Shown one piece after another: positions 15,838-22,191 of a DNA stretch of 22,191 bases. Made by a program: the position numbers and the translations under genes. Source of the DNA: Actinomycetota bacterium (GTDB taxonomy: Bacteria > Actinomycetota > Nitriliruptoria > Nitriliruptorales > JAHWKO01); assembly GCA_019347855.1 (NCBI GenBank), contig JAHWKO010000030.1, positions 1-22,191 of the forward strand, in the 5' to 3' direction. Below the pieces are notes generated by a model. The model was given only the letters and a program-made list of their open reading frames with translations, had not been told where the DNA came from and ran no database searches. Position 1 is the stretch's first letter, and every line of letters begins with the position of its first letter.

Positions 15838-15851
15838 CGAGAGGCGGTCAC

Positions 15852-17696
15852 GTGAGCCTGCTCGCTCCGTTCCTGGCGCACGGCGCCCCGGCTGGGGGCG
15901 CCCCACTCGAGGACCTCATCCCCGCCACCATCGTCGGCATGGCGGCCGTCGCGGGGATCGTGGCGGTCGGCTACGCCCACCGTCGTGGTCGCATCTCGTG
16001 GCTGGGGAGGATCGCGCAGGTCTCGGAGCGAGTCAGCGGGATCCCCGCCTGGGCCGCCCTGCCAGGCGTCATCACCGGGGTGTCCCTCATCGTCGCGGTG
16101 TTCGGCTTCTACTGGGACGTGTCCACGCACATCGACAACGGGCGGGACGTCGGTCCGTTCGCGAACCCCAGCCACTGGTTCATCCTCTTGGGGTTGGCCG
16201 GCATCGCACTCGCCGGCGCCGTGTCGGTGATCCTGGGGGTGGGGGAGGACGAGGTGGACTCGGCGGTCGACCTGCGCTCGGGATGGCGTGTGCCGGTGGG
16301 TGGGCTGCTCCTGCTGCTGTGCGGCGTGGTCGCGCTGGCCGGGTTCCCTCTGGATGACGTGTGGCACCGGCTGTTCGGTCAGGACGTCACCCTCTGGGGG
16401 CCCACCCACATCCAGATGGTGGGCGGTGCGTCGCTGGCGACGCTCGCCCAGTGGGCGCTTTTCGTCGAGGCCGGCCGGGCCCCTCGGCTCGGGCGAGGCA
16501 GCCGTTCGCAGGAGGTCCTCCGGCGGGTGCGTGACCTGTCGCTCGGCGGGGCGTTCCTGATCGGCCTCGCGACGCTCCAAGCCGAGTTCGACTACGGCGT
16601 GCCGCAGTTCCGCTTGCTCTACCAGCCGGTGATGGTGGCCGTGGCGGCGGGCGCCGGACTGGTCGCGGCACGGATCCGCGTCGGGCGGTGGGGAGCGCTG
16701 GCTGCAGCCGGGTTCTTCCTCGTGATCCGGGTGGGCCTGACCCTCATCATCGGGGTCGGCCTCGACCGGGTGCTGCTGTCCCTGCCGCTGTTCCTGCCCG
16801 AGGCGGTGTTGGTCGAGGCGATCGCGGTGCGTGTCGGTCGGGAGCGGCAGCTCACGCTCGGGGCGTGGGCCGGCCTCGCGATCGGCACGGTCGGTCTCGC
16901 GGCTGAGTGGCTGTGGACCCAGGTCGCGATGCCCCTGCCGTGGAACGCCGCCCTCTTCCCCGAGGTCGCCGTGTTGGGTCCGTTGGCGGGCATGGCGGGC
17001 GGGTTGATCGGGGCGTACGTGGGGCGGGCCCTCGCCCCACCATCGGTGGACCGCCAGACCGGGCCCCCCTGGGCTGCCGTCGCCACGGCCGTCGCGGCCG
17101 TCCTGGTGCTCGCCTGGCCGCTGCCGATGACCGCCCCGCAGGACATCCAAGCGACGTTCGAGCTGGACGAGGTCGCGAGCGGGGACGAGCGTGCCGCGCA
17201 GGTGACCGTCCACCTCGATCCCGCGGATGCGGCGGACGGCGCCGAGTGGCTGACGCTGACCGCCTGGCAGGGCGCGGAGTGGACGGACGAGCAGAGCGTG
17301 GTGGACCGGCTCCAAGAGGTCTCGCCAGGGGTGTTCCGGACGACCCAGCCGATCCCGATCCACGGCAACTGGAAGGCGATGGTGCGGCTGCACCGTGGGC
17401 GCCTCATGGCGGCGGCGCCGCTGTTCATGCCCGAGGACCAGGCGATCCCCGCCGAGGAGATCCCCGCGGTCGACGGGTCGACACGTTCGTTCGTGTACGG
17501 CAAGACGCTGCTTCAGCGCGAGGCCAAGGACGTTCCGCAGTGGTACTGGAACGTCGGGTACGGCGTCCTCGCGATCATCGTCGGCGGCTGGATCGCGGCC
17601 GTCGTCTGGGGGCTCCGGCGCCTGCGTCTCACCCGCCCTGACCCCCGCCCGCCCGGCCGGGTCTCCCCCGAGAGCCGGCCCCCCATCCGGGTATAG
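15852..17696 (+). CDS. Uncharacterised polytopic membrane protein with extracytoplasmic C-terminal domain
   Basis: A 614-aa integral membrane protein of no family I recognise. About eleven or twelve hydrophobic segments span residues 25-425 (clear ones near 25-42, 71-90, 108-130, 148-168, 186-206, 258-274, 280-303, 336-352, 370-392 and 407-425). A soluble domain (about 430-555) with alternating strands, containing PGVFRTTQPIPIHGNWKAM (493-511), resembles the FixH/YtkA-like beta sandwich. A last helix (567-590) and an Arg/Pro tail follow. Helix ends hold WDVSTHIDNGRD (89-100), NPSHW (105-109), DDVWHRLFGQD (168-178) and GPTHIQ (183-188). His93, His108, His172 and His186 could bind metal or haem (inference). 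GTG 15852 is preceded by GAGGCGG. It is controlled by the divergent tetR and followed at 31 bases by a pirin gene. Confidence 0.88.
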   Translation: MSLLAPFLAHGAPAGGAPLEDLIPATIVGMAAVAGIVAVGYAHRRGRISWLGRIAQVSERVSGIPAWAALPGVITGVSLIVAVFGFYWDVSTHIDNGRDVGPFANPSHWFILLGLAGIALAGAVSVILGVGEDEVDSAVDLRSGWRVPVGGLLLLLCGVVALAGFPLDDVWHRLFGQDVTLWGPTHIQMVGGASLATLAQWALFVEAGRAPRLGRGSRSQEVLRRVRDLSLGGAFLIGLATLQAEFDYGVPQFRLLYQPVMVAVAAGAGLVAARIRVGRWGALAAAGFFLVIRVGLTLIIGVGLDRVLLSLPLFLPEAVLVEAIAVRVGRERQLTLGAWAGLAIGTVGLAAEWLWTQVAMPLPWNAALFPEVAVLGPLAGMAGGLIGAYVGRALAPPSVDRQTGPPWAAVATAVAAVLVLAWPLPMTAPQDIQATFELDEVASGDERAAQVTVHLDPADAADGAEWLTLTAWQGAEWTDEQSVVDRLQEVSPGVFRTTQPIPIHGNWKAMVRLHRGRLMAAAPLFMPEDQAIPAEEIPAVDGSTRSFVYGKTLLQREAKDVPQWYWNVGYGVLAIIVGGWIAAVVWGLRRLRLTRPDPRPPGRVSPESRPPIRV

Positions 17697-17709
17697 TTGC
17701 ACCAGCAAC
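17692..17709 (+). promoter_or_regulatory. Pirin promoter -10 with adjoining dyad
   Basis: TATAGT (17692-17697) is a near-consensus -10 that contains the TAG stop of the membrane-protein gene. It overlaps the dyad GTTGC-ACCA-GCAAC (17696-17709), placed where the transcript should begin; a repressor bound there would block it. The arms resemble MarR/OhrR-type half-sites, but only loosely. No -35 seen. Confidence 0.4.
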
Positions 17710-17726
17710 GAAGCTCGGAGGTGCTC

Positions 17727-18464
17727 GTGCTCCAGATCCGACGCGACCGGGACATCCACGAGGAGGCCGGCGGCTGGTTCAACGCCCGCTGGCACTTCTC
17801 GTTCGATCGCTACCGCGATCCCGAGCAGATGGGGGTCGGGGCGCTGCGCGTGTTCAACGACGACCGTCTGGTGCCCGGCGCCGACTGGCCGATGCACCCC
17901 CACCGGGACATCGAGTCGCTGACGTACGTCGTGGAGGGGCACTTCGGTCACGACGATTCGCTGGGCAACGGCGGCACGCTCGAGCCCGGCGCCGCCCAGG
18001 TCATGCGGTTCTCGTCGCGCGGGGCGATGCACAGCGAGCGCAACGCGTCCGACGACGAGCCGATGCGGTTCATCCAGTTCTGGATCCTCCCGAGCGAGGA
18101 GGGGCTGGAGTCCTCCGTCCAGCAGCGCCAGTTCACGGAGGACGACCGCACCGACCGCTGGTTGCAGATCATGGGCCCCGAGGGCGAGGAGGGCCTCGAC
18201 CTCGCCCAGGACGCCCGCGCGCTGGTGTCGCGTCTGACCGCCGGGAGCTCCCTCGTGCACCGGTTCGGCGATGACCGCGCCGGCTACGTGTACGTGATCG
18301 ACGGCGCTGCCACCTTCAGCGGCACCGAGGTCGACACCGGCGACGCCGGCAAGATCCCGTCCGGGCCCGAGGACCTCGAGATCGAGGCGATCGAGGACAC
18401 CGAGCTGATCCTGATCGACGTGCCGCTGGACTTCGAGCCGATCGGGGTCTGGAAGGAGCGCTGA
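17727..18464 (+). CDS. Pirin family protein (bicupin)
   Basis: A 245-aa bicupin. The N-terminal cupin carries the pirin metal site: WPMHPHRDIESLTYVVEGHFGHDDS (cited by its ends, residues about 55-79) gives His57, His59 and, further on, MHSERN, which contributes His and Glu ligands around residue 101. The C-terminal cupin has GYVYVIDGAATF. Pirins bind Fe(II) or Cu and act as quercetin 2,3-dioxygenases or redox sensors; some are regulators of pyruvate dehydrogenase. GTG 17727 is chosen because GGAGG lies five bases upstream and gives the usual LQIRRDRDIH opening; the frame is open back to a TTG at 17697 without such a site. It probably can be read from the membrane-protein promoter and from its own TATAGT. 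A terminator hairpin follows. Confidence 0.93.
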   Translation: MLQIRRDRDIHEEAGGWFNARWHFSFDRYRDPEQMGVGALRVFNDDRLVPGADWPMHPHRDIESLTYVVEGHFGHDDSLGNGGTLEPGAAQVMRFSSRGAMHSERNASDDEPMRFIQFWILPSEEGLESSVQQRQFTEDDRTDRWLQIMGPEGEEGLDLAQDARALVSRLTAGSSLVHRFGDDRAGYVYVIDGAATFSGTEVDTGDAGKIPSGPEDLEIEAIEDTELILIDVPLDFEPIGVWKER

Positions 18465-18488
18465 GGGCGACGGATCCGCCCCGCACCT

Positions 18489-18540
18489 CCATCGCGTGAA
18501 GCCTCACGCCGGCATCGCGCAGTCAGCCTTCACACGATGG
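18489..18540 (+). terminator. Inverted repeat after the pirin gene
   Basis: CCATCGCGTGAAGCCT (18489-18504) pairs with AGCCTTCACACGATGG (18525-18540) with two mismatches over a 20-base loop. It begins 24 bases past the pirin stop and ends before the SRP RNA region. No T-tract. Confidence 0.6.
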
Positions 18541-18561
18541 GGCGGAGCGGAGGGCGTCCGG

Positions 18562-18567
18562 TAGTCT
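18562..18567 (+). promoter_or_regulatory. Candidate -10 box for the SRP RNA transcript
   Basis: TAGTCT fits TAnnnT and is the only A/T-rich hexamer upstream of the SRP RNA. Start would be near 18574, about 30 bases before the RNA core, implying 5' processing. No -35 recognised. Confidence 0.3.
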
Positions 18568-18584
18568 CTCGCCGAACGCCCGCC

Positions 18585-18597
18585 GGAACCAGGTTCC
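18585..18597. other. GGAACC-A-GGTTCC palindrome upstream of the SRP RNA
   Basis: A perfect 6-bp inverted repeat around one A, lying 12 bases before the start of the paired SRP RNA core. It may be a protein site or part of a longer 5' end of the RNA. Confidence 0.3.
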
Positions 18598-18605
18598 CCG
18601 ACGGT

Positions 18606-18700
18606 GCGTTCCGGCCGCCCCCCGGCGGCGTCCACCGGTGAACCGGGTCAGGGCCGGAAGGCAGCAGCCCTAAGCCGTTCTCGGACGGGTGCCGGAAGGG
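18606..18700 (+). ncRNA. ffs: Signal recognition particle RNA (bacterial small type, 4.5S-like)
   Basis: The universal SRP domain IV is explicit at 18647-18670: GTCAGG, GGCC-GGAA-GGC with the GGAA tetraloop, and AGCAGCCC, the Ffh-binding symmetric loop. The hairpin closes by GTCC/GGAC, GAAC/GTTC and the outer stem TTCCGGC (18609-18615) with GCCGGAA (18691-18697). About 95 nt, normal for actinobacteria. Ends are approximate. Position directly before dnaX is the usual one. Confidence 0.9.
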
Positions 18701-18714
18701 GCGGTCGGAACCCA

Positions 18715-18736
18715 CCGCCGGACGCCGGCTCGGCGG
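18715..18736 (+). terminator. Weak stem-loop after the SRP RNA
   Basis: CCGCCG (18715-18720) pairs with CGGCGG (18731-18736) over ten bases. It could end the SRP RNA or act as its 3' processing barrier. No T-tract. Confidence 0.3.
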
Positions 18737-18797
18737 GAGCGCGAAACTTCCCCGCCGCGTCACCGGACACACCGACCCACCGTCGTCGAGGGACCAC

Positions 18798-20633
18798 GTG
18801 GCCTACGTGTCGCTGTACCGCAAGTACCGGCCGCAGTCCTTCGAGGAGGTCGTCGGTCAGCGCCACGTCACCCAGACGCTGGCCAACGCGATCGCCGAGG
18901 ACCGCCTCCACCACGCCTACCTGTTCACGGGGCCGCGGGGTACCGGCAAGACCTCCACCGCCCGCATCCTCGCGAAGGCGGTCAACTGCGAGCAGGGTCC
19001 GACGGCGGAGCCGTGCCAGACGTGCGCCCAGTGCGTCGCGGTCACCCAGGGGTCCGCGGTCGACGTGATCGAGCTCGACATGGCCTCGCACGGTGGCGTC
19101 GACGACGCCCGCGAGCTGCGCGAACGTGCCCTGTTCGCCCCGGCCGGCGCCCGCCGCAAGGTCTACATCCTGGACGAGGTCCACATGGCCTCGAACGCGG
19201 CGTTCAACGCGCTGCTCAAGCTGATCGAGGAACCCCCCGGCCACGTCATGTTCGCGATGGCCACCACCGAGCCGAACAAGATCATCCCCACGATCATGTC
19301 CCGGGTCCAGCGGCTGGACCTGCGACGCGTCGGCGCCCAGGAGGTCGGCGAGCACGTCCGGCGCCTGGCCGAGCTCGAGGGCTTCGAAATCGCCGACGCC
19401 GCCGTCGAGGCGGTCGTGCGCGCCGGCGACGGCTCGGTCCGCGACACCCTGTCCGTGCTGGACCAGGTGCGTTCCTACGCCTCCGGACCGGTGACCGCAG
19501 AGCACGTCGCACAGCTGCTCGGGCACACACCCGCCGACCGGGTGTTCGACACGGTCGCCCTGATCGCCGCACAGGACCTCGCCGGTCTGATGGTGATGGT
19601 CCAGGACCTCCAGCGGGAGGGCCACGACCTGCGCCGGTTCGCGCTCGACCTCGTGGACCACCTGCGTGACCTGCTGGTGCTGCAGGTCGCCCCAGACCGT
19701 CCCGACCTCGTCGACGCCACCGACGAGCGCCGGACGCGGCTGGCCGGGCAGGCGTCGCTGCTTACGCAGGAGTCGCTGTCGCGGGCGATCGACCTGCTCG
19801 CCGACACGATCGCCGAGATGCGCCGCGGTCCCGCACGTCTCCCTGTCGAGCTCGCCCTGACGAAACTCGCGCGTCCGGCCGCGGCCGGCGACGTCGCCGC
19901 GCTGGCGGATCGGGTCGCGCGGCTGGAGGCCGGGGCGTCGGCGGGCGGGGCCGCTTCCGGCGCGCCGTCCTCGCGGACGGCCGCCCCGAAGCTGGCCACC
20001 GCACCCCCGGCGCCGGCGCAGGAGGATGCTCCCGCCGAGGACGCTCCCGCCGAGGCGACTCCCGTCGGGGAGGCGGAGCCGGCGGAGGGCCCGGCGGGGG
20101 ACGAGCCCGCGCCGGTGGAGAGCCCGGCGGAGGACGAGCCCGCCCCCACGACCGAGCCCGCAGCCCGGGGATCCGCACCGTCGCCCGACGACGACACCGC
20201 CACCGACGCGACCCTCGAAGGTCTCCTGTCGCGCTGGGACCAGGTCCTGGACCGTCTCAAGCAGCGCAGCCGCAAGCTGCACGCGTTCTTCACCCCCGGC
20301 ACGCCCGTCGGGCTGGAGCGGGGCGCGCTGCAGCTGCGCTTCCCCCAGGCGTTCCACGCCGAGCAGGCGTCGCAGGCCGACAACGCCGAGGTGTTCCGCT
20401 CCGTGGTCCGTGAGGTCACGGGCATCGAGATCGGCGCTCTCCGGGTCGAGGTCGTCGACCGCGAGGAGCAGCCGGACGAGGACGAGCCGGTCGCTCCGGT
20501 CGACGAGCAGGAGGCGGTCGCCGTCCGCGAGGCCGAGGTCGCGCCCGACGATGTCGACGAGGGCCAGGCCGCCGACCGCGCGGTCGCGTTGCTCCGCGAC
20601 GAGCTGGGTGCCCAGCCCGTCGACGAGGACTGA
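18798..20633 (+). CDS. dnaX: DNA polymerase III subunit gamma/tau
   Basis: AAA+ ATPase of the clamp loader, which opens and loads the beta clamp and tethers the polymerases. The 611-aa product shows Walker A GPRGTGKT (45-52), the zinc cluster Cys64, Cys73, Cys76 and Cys79, Walker [10 protein letters not shown] (about 122-130) and sensor region [14 protein letters not shown] (about 155-168), then Val where many DnaX have Cys. A Pro/Ala/Glu linker with repeated [12 protein letters not shown] units (about 395-460) leads to a conserved C-terminal domain that starts at [19 protein letters not shown]. The acidic end continues to the stop. GTG 18798 has GAGGGA five bases upstream. No poly-A slippery heptamer is present, so a shorter gamma form by E. 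coli-type frameshifting is not expected. recR follows after two bases. Confidence 0.97.
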   Translation: MAYVSLYRKYRPQSFEEVVGQRHVTQTLANAIAEDRLHHAYLFTGPRGTGKTSTARILAKAVNCEQGPTAEPCQTCAQCVAVTQGSAVDVIELDMASHGGVDDARELRERALFAPAGARRKVYILDEVHMASNAAFNALLKLIEEPPGHVMFAMATTEPNKIIPTIMSRVQRLDLRRVGAQEVGEHVRRLAELEGFEIADAAVEAVVRAGDGSVRDTLSVLDQVRSYASGPVTAEHVAQLLGHTPADRVFDTVALIAAQDLAGLMVMVQDLQREGHDLRRFALDLVDHLRDLLVLQVAPDRPDLVDATDERRTRLAGQASLLTQESLSRAIDLLADTIAEMRRGPARLPVELALTKLARPAAAGDVAALADRVARLEAGASAGGAASGAPSSRTAAPKLATAPPAPAQEDAPAEDAPAEATPVGEAEPAEGPAGDEPAPVESPAEDEPAPTTEPAARGSAPSPDDDTATDATLEGLLSRWDQVLDRLKQRSRKLHAFFTPGTPVGLERGALQLRFPQAFHAEQASQADNAEVFRSVVREVTGIEIGALRVEVVDREEQPDEDEPVAPVDEQEAVAVREAEVAPDDVDEGQAADRAVALLRDELGAQPVDED

Positions 20634-20635
20634 CG

Positions 20636-21241
20636 GTGTCCACCTACGAAGGCGCGCTTCAGGACCTGATCGACGAGCTCGGACGCCTGCCGGGCATCGG
20701 TCCGAAGAGCGCTCAACGCATCGCGTTCCACCTCCTCAACGCCGACGAGGCCGACGCCCGCCGGCTCGCCGACGCGATCGTGCAGGTCAAGGAGCGGATC
20801 CGGTTCTGCAACCGCTGCTGGAACGTCTCGGAGGACGAGGAGTGCCGGATCTGCCAGGACGCACGCAGGGACGGCTCCCTGCTGTGCGTGGTCGAGGAAC
20901 CGCGGGACGTGCTGGCGATCGAGCGGACGCGTGAGTACCGCGGCCGCTACCACGTCCTCGGTGGTGCCATCTCGCCGATCGACGGTGTCGGCCCCGACGA
21001 CCTGCACGTGAAGGAGCTGATCCAGCGCGTCGACGACGAGGGGGTCGGCGAGATCATCATCGCGACCAACCCGAACGTCGAGGGGGAGGCCACCGCCTCG
21101 TACCTCGCGCGGCTGCTGCAGCCGCTCGGGGTCCGGGTCACGCGGATCGCCTCGGGCCTCCCGGTCGGCGGCGACCTGGACTACGCCGACGAGGTGACCC
21201 TGGGGCGGGCGTTCTCTGGGAGGCGCGACGTCGACGGGTGA
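20636..21241 (+). CDS. recR: Recombination protein RecR
   Basis: RecFOR-pathway clamp protein that, with RecO/RecF, helps load RecA at gaps. 201 aa, the family length. Order: helix-hairpin-helix [17 protein letters not shown] (about 18-34); zinc finger Cys58, Cys61, Cys70 and Cys73 in FCNRC and CRIC; Toprim domain with VVEEPRD (about 84-90) and the [15 protein letters not shown] loop; the Walker-B-like LGRAFSGRR end. GTG 20636 starts two bases after the dnaX stop, and its GAGGA ribosome-binding site (20625-20629) is inside dnaX, so the two are translationally coupled. ybaB, which normally lies between them, is absent. Confidence 0.97.
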   Translation: MSTYEGALQDLIDELGRLPGIGPKSAQRIAFHLLNADEADARRLADAIVQVKERIRFCNRCWNVSEDEECRICQDARRDGSLLCVVEEPRDVLAIERTREYRGRYHVLGGAISPIDGVGPDDLHVKELIQRVDDEGVGEIIIATNPNVEGEATASYLARLLQPLGVRVTRIASGLPVGGDLDYADEVTLGRAFSGRRDVDG

Positions 21242-21281
21242 GGTCCTGGTCGGACGCCCGCGCCCGGTCGAGGGGCCCACG

Positions 21282-21287
21282 TAATCT
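21282..21287 (+). promoter_or_regulatory. -10 box of a leaderless DedA-PAP2 transcript
   Basis: TAATCT, a good TAnnnT match, ends six bases before GTG 21294, so transcription should begin on the start codon. No Shine-Dalgarno is present. No clear -35. Confidence 0.55.
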
Positions 21288-21293
21288 GGGGCC

Positions 21294-22191
21294 GTGGGCA
21301 GGATCATCGAGACCGTCACCAGCGCGGTGCTCGGTCTGCACGGGTTCGCCGCCTACCTGATCATCGGGCTGCTGGCCTTCGGCGAGTCCGCGGCGTTCGT
21401 GGGCCTGATCACCCCTGGCGAGGTCGCGATGCTCCTCGGCGGGGTCCTCGCCAGCCAGGGACGCGTCGCGGTCACCGTGATGCTCGTCGTCGCGGCCGTG
21501 GCCGCGGTGGCTGGGGACTCCGCCGGGTTCTGGCTCGGCCGGCGCTGGGGACCGCAGGTCACGTCCTGGGGCCCGCTGGCGGGACGTTTCGGCGGCCAGA
21601 TCGAACGTGCCGAGGACTACTTCCGCGAAGGGGGCGGCCGCGCGATCGTGCTCGGACGCTGGGCGTCGGTCCTCCGGACGTTCGTGCCCTTCGTCGCCGG
21701 CACCACCGGGATGCCCTACGGACGCTTCATCGTCTACAGCGTCCCCTCGGCCGCGGTCTGGGCCGTCTCCTTCGTCCTCGCCGGGTTCGTCGCGGGACGC
21801 TCCTGGCACCTCGTGGAGCGCTACGCGGGACGCGCATCGCTCCTCCTCCTGGTGCTGATCGCGATCGCGCTGCTCCTGCGGTGGGGGGCACGCGCGGTGG
21901 CGAAGCGCCAGGGCCGGATCGTCGAGGTCGGACGCCGGATGGCGGGCTGGCCGCCGGTGCGGTGGGTGCGCGAGCGCTACGGGGCGCAGCTGCGCTGGCT
22001 CGGTCACCGGTTCGACCCGAACGTCGCCCGCGGTCTCGGCCTGACCCTCGGGTTCGTGGTCCTGGCCTCCGGCGCGACCACGATCGGCGTGCTGCTGAAC
22101 GATGTCACGACGTTCGAGGACATCGCGCGTCTGGACGTGCCGGTGCAGCTGTGGTTCGCGGACGTCCGGACGGAGCCTGCCGCCCGCGTCG
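21294..22191 (+). CDS. DedA family (VTT domain) protein fused to PAP2-type phosphatase, C-terminus cut by window edge
   Basis: Membrane protein, open from GTG 21294 to the edge (299 codons). Residues 1 to about 200 are a DedA/VTT domain, a proton-driven flippase family that recycles undecaprenyl phosphate and phospholipid in some members. Signatures: FGESAAFVGLITPGEVAML, GDSAGFWLGRRWG, RAIVLGRWASVLRTFVPFVAG and a further AVWAVSFVLAG helix. After a basic linker (about 205-245) a new hydrophobic helix (LGLTLGFVVLASGATTIGVLL) begins, followed by LDVPVQLWFADVRT. That is the opening of PAP2 lipid phosphatases; their catalytic His/Arg motifs lie beyond the window. Such bifunctional proteins would dephosphorylate and flip a carrier lipid (inference). 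Start chosen from the TAATCT box; it is the second gene after recR, 52 bases on. Confidence 0.9.
   Translation, partial: MGRIIETVTSAVLGLHGFAAYLIIGLLAFGESAAFVGLITPGEVAMLLGGVLASQGRVAVTVMLVVAAVAAVAGDSAGFWLGRRWGPQVTSWGPLAGRFGGQIERAEDYFREGGGRAIVLGRWASVLRTFVPFVAGTTGMPYGRFIVYSVPSAAVWAVSFVLAGFVAGRSWHLVERYAGRASLLLLVLIAIALLLRWGARAVAKRQGRIVEVGRRMAGWPPVRWVRERYGAQLRWLGHRFDPNVARGLGLTLGFVVLASGATTIGVLLNDVTTFEDIARLDVPVQLWFADVRTEPAARV

Noticed and set aside
15834..18260. 808-codon minus-strand frame opposite the membrane protein and pirin
   Set aside because: Antisense shadow: Arg/His/Gly/Pro-rich, no family, and it runs through two well-supported genes and the operators.
18798..20633. Programmed frameshift in dnaX
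   Set aside because: No A-rich slippery heptamer followed by a stem was seen.
18648..21319. Long minus-strand frames opposite dnaX and recR
   Set aside because: Composition artefact of GC-rich coding DNA; one crosses the SRP RNA.

Overview
The window is a GC-rich (roughly 70%) chromosomal segment whose gene content points to an actinobacterium: a PASTA-less bifunctional penicillin-binding protein with a Ser/Thr/Pro tail, a homodimeric pyruvate dehydrogenase E1 (AceE), a luciferase-like F420-dependent oxidoreductase, a TetR regulator, a pirin, tandem tRNA-Ser genes and an SRP RNA-dnaX-recR block. A deep-branching, non-Streptomyces lineage is plausible, but the class cannot be fixed from the sequence alone. 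Coding density is high. About two thirds of the genes use ATG and the rest GTG or, once, TTG. Several genes have a TAnnnT -10 box placed so close to the start codon that a leaderless mRNA is expected.

Layout. 1-2151 (-): C-terminally cut class A penicillin-binding protein. 2283-4024 (+): a CNHC redoxin and an acyl-CoA dehydrogenase, joined by an ATGA overlap and closed by a 46-bp palindrome that probably terminates transcription from both sides. 4082-4966 (-): membrane-anchored protein of unknown function. 5119-8484 (-): aceE, a small acidic protein and a DUF3096-type membrane peptide. 8548-9322 (+): tadA and two tRNA-Ser genes (CGA, GGA). 9390-12351: divergent pair of a membrane-anchored beta-propeller and a lipoprotein with a putative glycoside-hydrolase barrel. 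12356-15073 (-): F420-dependent oxidoreductase, a MATE-family exporter broken by a one-base frameshift, and a 64-aa protein.

15157-18464 is the most interesting part. A TetR regulator diverges from an uncharacterised polytopic membrane protein with buried histidines and an extracytoplasmic domain, which is followed by a pirin. The 83-bp divergent region carries two copies, in opposite orientation, of a 15-bp operator. One lies on the -35 elements of both promoters and the other at the expected start of the membrane-protein transcript. 18606-21241 (+): SRP RNA, dnaX and recR, without the ybaB gene usually found between the last two. 21294-22191 (+): the start of a DedA-PAP2 fusion.

No CRISPR array, insertion sequence, integrase or phage gene was seen. 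The strongest candidate for an undescribed system is the TetR / 614-aa membrane protein / pirin cassette. Its regulation can be read well from the DNA, but the biochemical role of the membrane protein cannot.
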